From assembly GCA_019246385.1 (NCBI GenBank), contig JAFAQP010000002.1, positions 1 through 18,035 of the forward strand: a stretch of 18,035 nucleotides of DNA. The letters are read 5' to 3'. The notes beneath the pieces are model-generated. The model did no database searches. It saw only the letters and a program-made list of their open reading frames with translations, and had not been told where the DNA came from. Of this stretch, positions 14,257 through 18,035 are shown piece by piece. The number at the start of each line of letters is the position of its first letter. Within the stretch, counting starts at the first letter, position 1. Source of the DNA: Patescibacteria group bacterium (GTDB taxonomy: Bacteria; Patescibacteriota; Minisyncoccia; Phycocordibacterales; Phycocordibacteraceae). The translations under genes and the position numbers were made by a program.

Positions 14257-15219
14257 TTATCCTGTCCATTCGGCCGCCATGATAGAAAAGTCTACAAGGT
14301 CCACCTTGCCATCCCCATTAAGGTCATTTACCGAGGGCGGATGGGGTTTTTTGTACCAAAATGCCTCTATCGAAAAGTCTATAAGATTCACGTGTCCATC
14401 CTTGTTCACATCCCCTCGAAGGGCTGCAACACCAGCTGGCTTTGGAACATCCTGAGTTCCAACGGTGAACATAATAGGCACGCTGTCATGCGTGCTTTGG
14501 TCGGCAATCTTTGCCGATGCGCGCACTGAGTGAGTTCCGAGCCCGAGTGGCGCGGTCGAAAATGTGTACGTATAGAAGCCAGTCTTATCCGCTTTTGTAT
14601 TGTATGAAAGCGGGGTGTCCGAGTGCACCGAAAGAGAGATTGCTGCATCCGGCACCGAAGAGCCGAATACTGTGACGTTATTCCCCTGCGCTACTTCCGT
14701 CTTGTCTATGTCGACGGTGGGCGGAATGAAAAACCCTGAAATGGTCGTTACCACCCCCGACGCGATAGTGAGGCCGACGGTGACCGTTGGTGAGCGACGC
14801 TTTTGTGAATCCTCGCCGTAAGCGCCGAACATATAACTTCCAGGAGAAATATTGTCGAGCCGAACGTTAAAAGAGCCGTCGGTGCCAACAATATCAGAAA
14901 GCGCAATAACGCCATCCTTAAGAATAATTATCTTGCTTCCTGGATAAGACTGGCCGGTAAATACGGCGCTTCCTCCTCCGAAAGCACCGATGATTCCCCC
15001 GCCCCCGGCGCCTCCACTACCACCTCCACCATTGGTGCTTCCGCCTCCCCCACCGCCTCCCCCTCCCGTACCGCCACCGCCAGAATTAGTGCCGCAAGAT
15101 GTTGAGGTTGTGCTGCAGACGGTGACGGTTAAAATATCTGCGCTCACAAACGCCGGAAGCGCGAAAAAAAATATGAGCGCGAGAAAGGCGCTACTTAAGC
15201 GATACTGAAAATTTGACAC
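14257..15219 (-). CDS. Secreted protein with Ig-like domains and C-terminal type I dockerin
   Basis: 320 residues from a GTG at 15219, preceded by AGAAGG 4 nt upstream. Signal peptide about 1-27, two Cys (35, 42), a Gly-rich low-complexity segment (47-75), two beta-rich Ig- or carboxypeptidase-regulatory-like domains (about 83-163 and 167-253), then a dockerin (about 268-319). The dockerin has both calcium loops with ideal ligands: Asp270, Asn272, Asp274, Asn278, Asp281 and Asp299, Asn301, Asp303, Asp307, Asp310, separated by a Pro-containing linker. Type I dockerins bind cohesins tightly in a calcium-dependent way. No enzyme domain or membrane anchor is seen, so it is probably held at the surface by the cohesin proteins in the next two genes. 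It overlaps the upstream gene by 29 nt. Confidence 0.9.
   Translation of the reverse strand: MSNFQYRLSSAFLALIFFFALPAFVSADILTVTVCSTTSTSCGTNSGGGGTGGGGGGGGGSTNGGGGSGGAGGGGIIGAFGGGSAVFTGQSYPGSKIIILKDGVIALSDIVGTDGSFNVRLDNISPGSYMFGAYGEDSQKRRSPTVTVGLTIASGVVTTISGFFIPPTVDIDKTEVAQGNNVTVFGSSVPDAAISLSVHSDTPLSYNTKADKTGFYTYTFSTAPLGLGTHSVRASAKIADQSTHDSVPIMFTVGTQDVPKPAGVAALRGDVNKDGHVNLIDFSIEAFWYKKPHPPSVNDLNGDGKVDLVDFSIMAAEWTG
14995..15081 (-). repeat. Gly-codon low-complexity tract in the dockerin gene
   Basis: Irregular repetition of GGN codons encodes residues 47-75, nearly all Gly with a few Ser, Thr, Asn and Ala. It probably forms a flexible linker between the processed N-terminus and the first beta domain. 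Its plus-strand complement creates a spurious Pro-rich frame. Confidence 0.85.
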
Positions 15220-16105
15220 GCCTTCTCAGGAACGAAAAAAGAATGAAAAGGATCGCGACCGAAACAAGGAACCAAAAGATATACCAGACTGGAAGCGCAA
15301 AGAAGCTCACCTGTCTTGTCGGAAAGTGTTCGCCATTCGGTCCCTTGATCATGGTGCTCGCCGTATACCAACCCATGAGGAGGTCAGAGGTCTGCCAAAC
15401 CGAATGGATCTTTCGAACTCCCGTCGGGAGAACAACCTGTCCTTGAATCGGCGCGGTACCCACCACCTTCCCGAACATGTTCGTTATCGTTATCGTTCCA
15501 TCGGGAATGTAGTAGACACTGCCATCGTTCTCAAATGTAAGGTCAAAAGGAACCGGACTTCCCTGAACGAATGAGGGCGCGGAAAAACTGGTTATTTGTC
15601 CTTTGGCGGAATAATCCCCGGGAACAGTGATCAAAATGAGCATGCCAACCTGGGTGCCAATTTTAAGTCCGGCTTGCGCTTGCACCAGATCTACCGCTTT
15701 AAAGAACGCAACACCGAAATGGCTTCCCGGCTCAGCATCCTTTGGAACGGTAATGGTGTAGGGAATCGTTCTGGATTCCCCCTTTTTAAAAACGAACGTC
15801 TGTTTGCCGCCTATGGTGACCCAATCCTTTACACTGGTGACACCGGGAGCATGCGCAACAAAATTAATACTATCCGTGCCGGACTCCGGTATGAAATCCT
15901 GCACGGAAACTTCTACGTCAATATCTCCGTCGGATGCATTGGTGAGCAATATATTTCCCTCAGCTGAATCGCCAGGAGCAATCGTTTGATACACCTTAAC
16001 CGGCTGAATGGAGAGTCCGGTACTTGCTGCAAAACTTATGAGAGGTATTGCAAATGAGGCAACACCCGCAAGTATGGCGGATGCGGCAAGATACCGGTGA
16101 TTCAT
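15191..16105 (-). CDS. DUF916-like exported protein with C-terminal membrane anchor
   Basis: 304 residues. Signal peptide about 1-26, then two beta domains. The first (about 30-160) carries the DUF916 (WxL-associated) pattern: Gly-Leu-Ser-Ile-Gln-Pro near 30-35, Ala-Pro-Gly-Asp-Ser (43-47), Leu-Leu-Thr-Asn (53-56), the Ile-Pro-Tyr-Thr-Ile-Thr-Val-Pro strand (114-121), then Gly-Val-Ala-Phe. The second (about 167-268) is another Ig-like domain. A membrane helix (about 271-293) and basic tail Arg-Arg-Arg-Val-Lys end the protein. In Gram-positive bacteria DUF916 proteins sit with WxL proteins and bind cell wall or host ligands; no WxL domain is seen here. It follows the Cys-rich gene by 9 bp and overlaps the dockerin gene, so it belongs to the same operon and may tether the complex to the envelope. 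Confidence 0.8.
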   Translation of the reverse strand: MNHRYLAASAILAGVASFAIPLISFAASTGLSIQPVKVYQTIAPGDSAEGNILLTNASDGDIDVEVSVQDFIPESGTDSINFVAHAPGVTSVKDWVTIGGKQTFVFKKGESRTIPYTITVPKDAEPGSHFGVAFFKAVDLVQAQAGLKIGTQVGMLILITVPGDYSAKGQITSFSAPSFVQGSPVPFDLTFENDGSVYYIPDGTITITNMFGKVVGTAPIQGQVVLPTGVRKIHSVWQTSDLLMGWYTASTMIKGPNGEHFPTRQVSFFALPVWYIFWFLVSVAILFILFSFLRRRVKFSVSLK

Positions 16106-16114
16106 GAGTGCAGT

Positions 16115-17194
16115 TTAATTCGCTGTACCAGAATATGTCAAAGGCGCAGAGTAAGAACCTTGTGCTTGCGCGACCGGGACACTTAGATAATAAAGAACGG
16201 TACCAAGGTGATCACTGGATTGGTACGACCCAGCGCCCGAGACGACGATCTTTCTTGAAGGGCTAGAGCTCGAAATACCGGCCCATAACGTGTTCACGTT
16301 ATCGACGTAGTTGTCCTGCGAACCCCACCAAGAACTGATGCGCATATCGGCGGTTCCGGAAGCCGTCATGACCCGGAACGCGAGAACATTTTGCGTTGAA
16401 GCAGCGGTATTGCTGTCGGTGAACGATGCAATTCGCACTGCGTTTCCTGGTGAAGTTGTCGCCGCATTGTTTATCCATTGAAGCTGATCGGGTATTGAGT
16501 TGGCGCCGGACTGGAGGTTATTTGTACCGGTTGCTTTGTTGTCTCCGGAGAGCGTGACGTTCCACCCGGTTGCGTTAGTGGTATTTACGTCAAGCGTTGT
16601 CGTTGCAAATACAATATTCCCCGCAGTGATACTGGTAAAAGAATTCGTGCTGACGGTGAACGTAATACTTGGATTATTGGCAGAACCACAAACCCTATTC
16701 GTGTAATCGCTCGGCCCTCCGATATGAGTATTTGAAGTTGCAGGTACTGAAAAGAGTGTCGTGTCAAAGCCACTGCAATTGCTCGTTTGATAGCCAATAG
16801 TTACGGAGCCGCCAGGAACAGAAATACACGCATTATTGGAAAAATTCGAAAAGGTATTTTCCTCGTAATGTGAATTTGTGACAGCTGCTAAATGACCTAC
16901 AACGGCAAACGTTCCAGAGCAAGAATTTCCCAAACCGGTGACGCCGCTGCAGCAAACGACATTATTTCCATAGCTTGCGGTTGATTGGCTTGGCAATTCT
17001 ACATGCGTATTAGTGGAAGCGGCCATGCGAAGAATAACGGCATTCGTGCCGCCAGTACATGCGGCGGCGGTCGTTATGGAGCATGAGAGTGTTCCTGCAA
17101 ACGCAAGTGGCGCGATAACAAAAAGGGCGATAGAAAAAAGTGTGAAAAAAAATTTCAGATCACGACGATATAACGAAATCGTTATCTCGATCAT
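16115..17194 (-). CDS. Secreted Cys-rich repeat protein of unknown function
   Basis: 359 residues. Signal peptide about 12-33 (Ala-Phe-Ala end). The N-terminal half holds three degenerate copies of a motif: Ser/Thr-Asn-Thr/Ser-His, then after 8-13 residues Tyr/Phe-x-Asn-x-x-Cys (about 61-81, 106-123, 154-169). Eight Cys are present (38, 46, 81, 82, 92, 123, 140, 169), all in this half. The C-terminal half (about 178-359) is Thr/Ser/Asn-rich and beta-strand-like, ending without an anchor. No family could be named. Its ATG overlaps the stop of the upstream Gly-rich gene (ATGA), so translation is coupled. The Cys and His spacing could support disulfides or metal binding. Context suggests a secreted structural part of the surface operon. 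Confidence 0.75.
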   Translation of the reverse strand: MIEITISLYRRDLKFFFTLFSIALFVIAPLAFAGTLSCSITTAAACTGGTNAVILRMAASTNTHVELPSQSTASYGNNVVCCSGVTGLGNSCSGTFAVVGHLAAVTNSHYEENTFSNFSNNACISVPGGSVTIGYQTSNCSGFDTTLFSVPATSNTHIGGPSDYTNRVCGSANNPSITFTVSTNSFTSITAGNIVFATTTLDVNTTNATGWNVTLSGDNKATGTNNLQSGANSIPDQLQWINNAATTSPGNAVRIASFTDSNTAASTQNVLAFRVMTASGTADMRISSWWGSQDNYVDNVNTLWAGISSSSPSRKIVVSGAGSYQSSDHLGTVLYYLSVPVAQAQGSYSAPLTYSGTAN

Positions 17195-18035
17195 CTAAAT
17201 TCCCACACAATCATAATGCCCGCTCCTCCGGCTCCTCCCGTGACGCCGGTTGCTGAGCCTGCGCTTATGGCACCTCCGCCGCCAGCGCAGTTTCCGCCTG
17301 CTGCATTACCAGCCGTTGCAACGGCAGCCGTTGCGTTCACGCTGTTACCGCCCCCGCCAAAGTAGCTCATCGCGCCGCTCCCCGAAATTCCGGTTGAACC
17401 TGAAAAACGCTGCGCCGCCTGACCGGGCTGGCCCGTCTCATTAATGTCTCCATTCGTGGCTACAGCACCTCCAGCACCTCCTAAAGAAGCGAGAACGCTC
17501 GTACCGGCAGCGTTCGCTGCCGGAGCACCAGAGCCGCCATTAGCCGTAAACGTTACGGCTCCTGAAGAGCAGTTGGCATCGCAAACAAAGGTTGTATTGC
17601 CACCGTTACCTCCGGCTCCGTTTGCGGCTGCTCCTGCCGTTCCTGCAGTCCCGATCGTTATCGCGTATGAGGCAGCAGTCGTCGAGAAGGTAACGAATTT
17701 TTCCAAATAGCTACCACTCCCACCTCCGGCGCCGACCGAAGCAGTAGGAGTTGCTGCACCAGTTGCTCCGCCGCCTCCTCCGCCGCCTCCGCACATCTGT
17801 ATGAGAACTGCATTCGTTCCGGCGGTCGGTACATAAGATGTGTTTATACCTCCTCTGATCTGCCTGCCAATCAGTATTCTGCCCGAAGCTGCAATCCAGT
17901 TGGTTCCGTCAGACGCAAGCTTGTTGGGCACCGAGCCTGGTGTTGCCCAGGTTTCGGTAGAACCAACAAAGTTGGTACCGTCCGAAACTAAAATTTTTCT
18001 AGACGTTTGCGACGTACTGGGATATGTGGGCGTGC
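17191..18035 (-). CDS. Glycine-rich, tail-fibre-like protein, N-terminus outside window
   Basis: The minus frame is open to the right edge, so the start is not in the window; a GTG at 17931 is an internal codon. The visible N-terminal part carries two copies of a Ser-Asp-Gly-Thr-Asn-Phe/Trp motif (from about 17985 and 17910), typical of phage tail-fibre-like and CPR surface repeats. From about 17830 a Gly-rich domain follows: Val-Leu-Ile-Gln-Met-Cys, a run of eight Gly, many Gly/Ala/Asn/Thr repeats, and a final Ile-Met-Ile-Val-Trp-Glu-Phe strand. This resembles Gly-rich adhesin tips of tail fibres, which in phage contact host receptors. No anchor or enzyme domain is visible. It is the first visible gene of the operon and overlaps the next by 4 nt. 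Confidence 0.75.
   Translation of the reverse strand, partial: TPTYPSTSQTSRKILVSDGTNFVGSTETWATPGSVPNKLASDGTNWIAASGRILIGRQIRGGINTSYVPTAGTNAVLIQMCGGGGGGGGATGAATPTASVGAGGGSGSYLEKFVTFSTTAASYAITIGTAGTAGAAANGAGGNGGNTTFVCDANCSSGAVTFTANGGSGAPAANAAGTSVLASLGGAGGAVATNGDINETGQPGQAAQRFSGSTGISGSGAMSYFGGGGNSVNATAAVATAGNAAGGNCAGGGGAISAGSATGVTGGAGGAGIMIVWEFR

Noticed and set aside
14990..15085. CRISPR or tandem repeat array
   Set aside because: Repetition is only of Gly codons with no regular unit or spacer structure.
14990..15208. Plus-strand Pro-rich frame
   Set aside because: It is the exact complement of the Gly-codon tract in the dockerin gene; Pro runs follow from CCN codons.
11938..15219. Classic cellulosome
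   Set aside because: No glycoside hydrolase, carbohydrate-binding module or multi-cohesin scaffoldin is seen; only single cohesins and a non-enzymatic dockerin protein.
17444..17710. Plus-strand Ala/Pro-rich frame
   Set aside because: Complement of the Gly/Ala-rich domain of the minus-strand fibre-like gene, with no independent start signal.
17191..17931. Complete 246-residue protein starting with GTG at 17931
   Set aside because: The frame stays open to the window edge and the repeat motif continues upstream, so 17931 is an internal codon and the gene is partial.
17191..18035. Prophage tail region
   Set aside because: Only the Gly-rich and Ser-Asp-Gly-Thr-Asn sequence is phage-like; the neighbours are exported envelope proteins with signal peptides and no phage genes appear.

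Overview
The window looks like a chromosomal segment of an uncultivated bacterium, most likely of the Candidate Phyla Radiation (Patescibacteria, Parcubacteria-like). This is inferred from divergent but complete housekeeping genes, very tight gene packing, few Shine-Dalgarno sequences, and large operons of secreted Ig-like surface proteins. TGA is used as an ordinary stop codon and a release factor 2 gene is present, so the standard bacterial code applies and the UGA-recoding CPR lineages are unlikely. No mobile element, CRISPR array or rRNA gene was seen, and no gene-free stretch exceeds 300 bases.

Region 1 (1-2700, all minus) has a Tat-type exported protein with a possible JAMM-like metal site, a membrane-anchored SIMPL-domain protein, and a drug/metabolite-transporter-like permease cut by the left edge. 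Region 2 (2725-7288, minus) is housekeeping: prfB-ftsE-ftsX (translation termination and the division ABC module), then a small unknown gene and pyrG (CTP synthase). The RF2 lacks about 75 residues of domain 1 relative to E. coli. Region 3 (7392-10201) has a plus-strand membrane/spermidine-synthase-like fusion, four minus-strand tRNA genes (Thr-CGT, Thr-GGT, Asp-GTC and a CAT-anticodon tRNA), and a small plus-strand membrane protein between tRNAs. The Asp and CAT tRNAs have unusual T-loops, and a perfect 12-bp hairpin sits just upstream of tRNA-Asp.

Region 4 (10231-11898) has a sugar-nucleotide nucleotidyltransferase diverging from an AT-richer orphan gene.

Region 5 (11938-18035, all minus) is the most striking part: six tightly coupled genes for exported proteins. 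In transcription order they are a glycine-rich tail-fibre-like protein (N-terminus outside the window), a Cys-rich secreted repeat protein, a DUF916-like membrane-anchored protein, a secreted protein with a Gly-rich segment, Ig-like domains and a C-terminal type I dockerin, and two membrane-anchored proteins with N-terminal cohesin-like domains. Dockerin and cohesin modules in adjacent genes, with no catalytic domain in the visible part, suggest a self-contained calcium-dependent cell-surface assembly rather than a cellulosome. One anchor also carries a long charged cytoplasmic tail. That function is inferred.

Several genes without Shine-Dalgarno sequences have a -10-like hexamer 7-9 nt before the start codon, suggesting leaderless transcripts.
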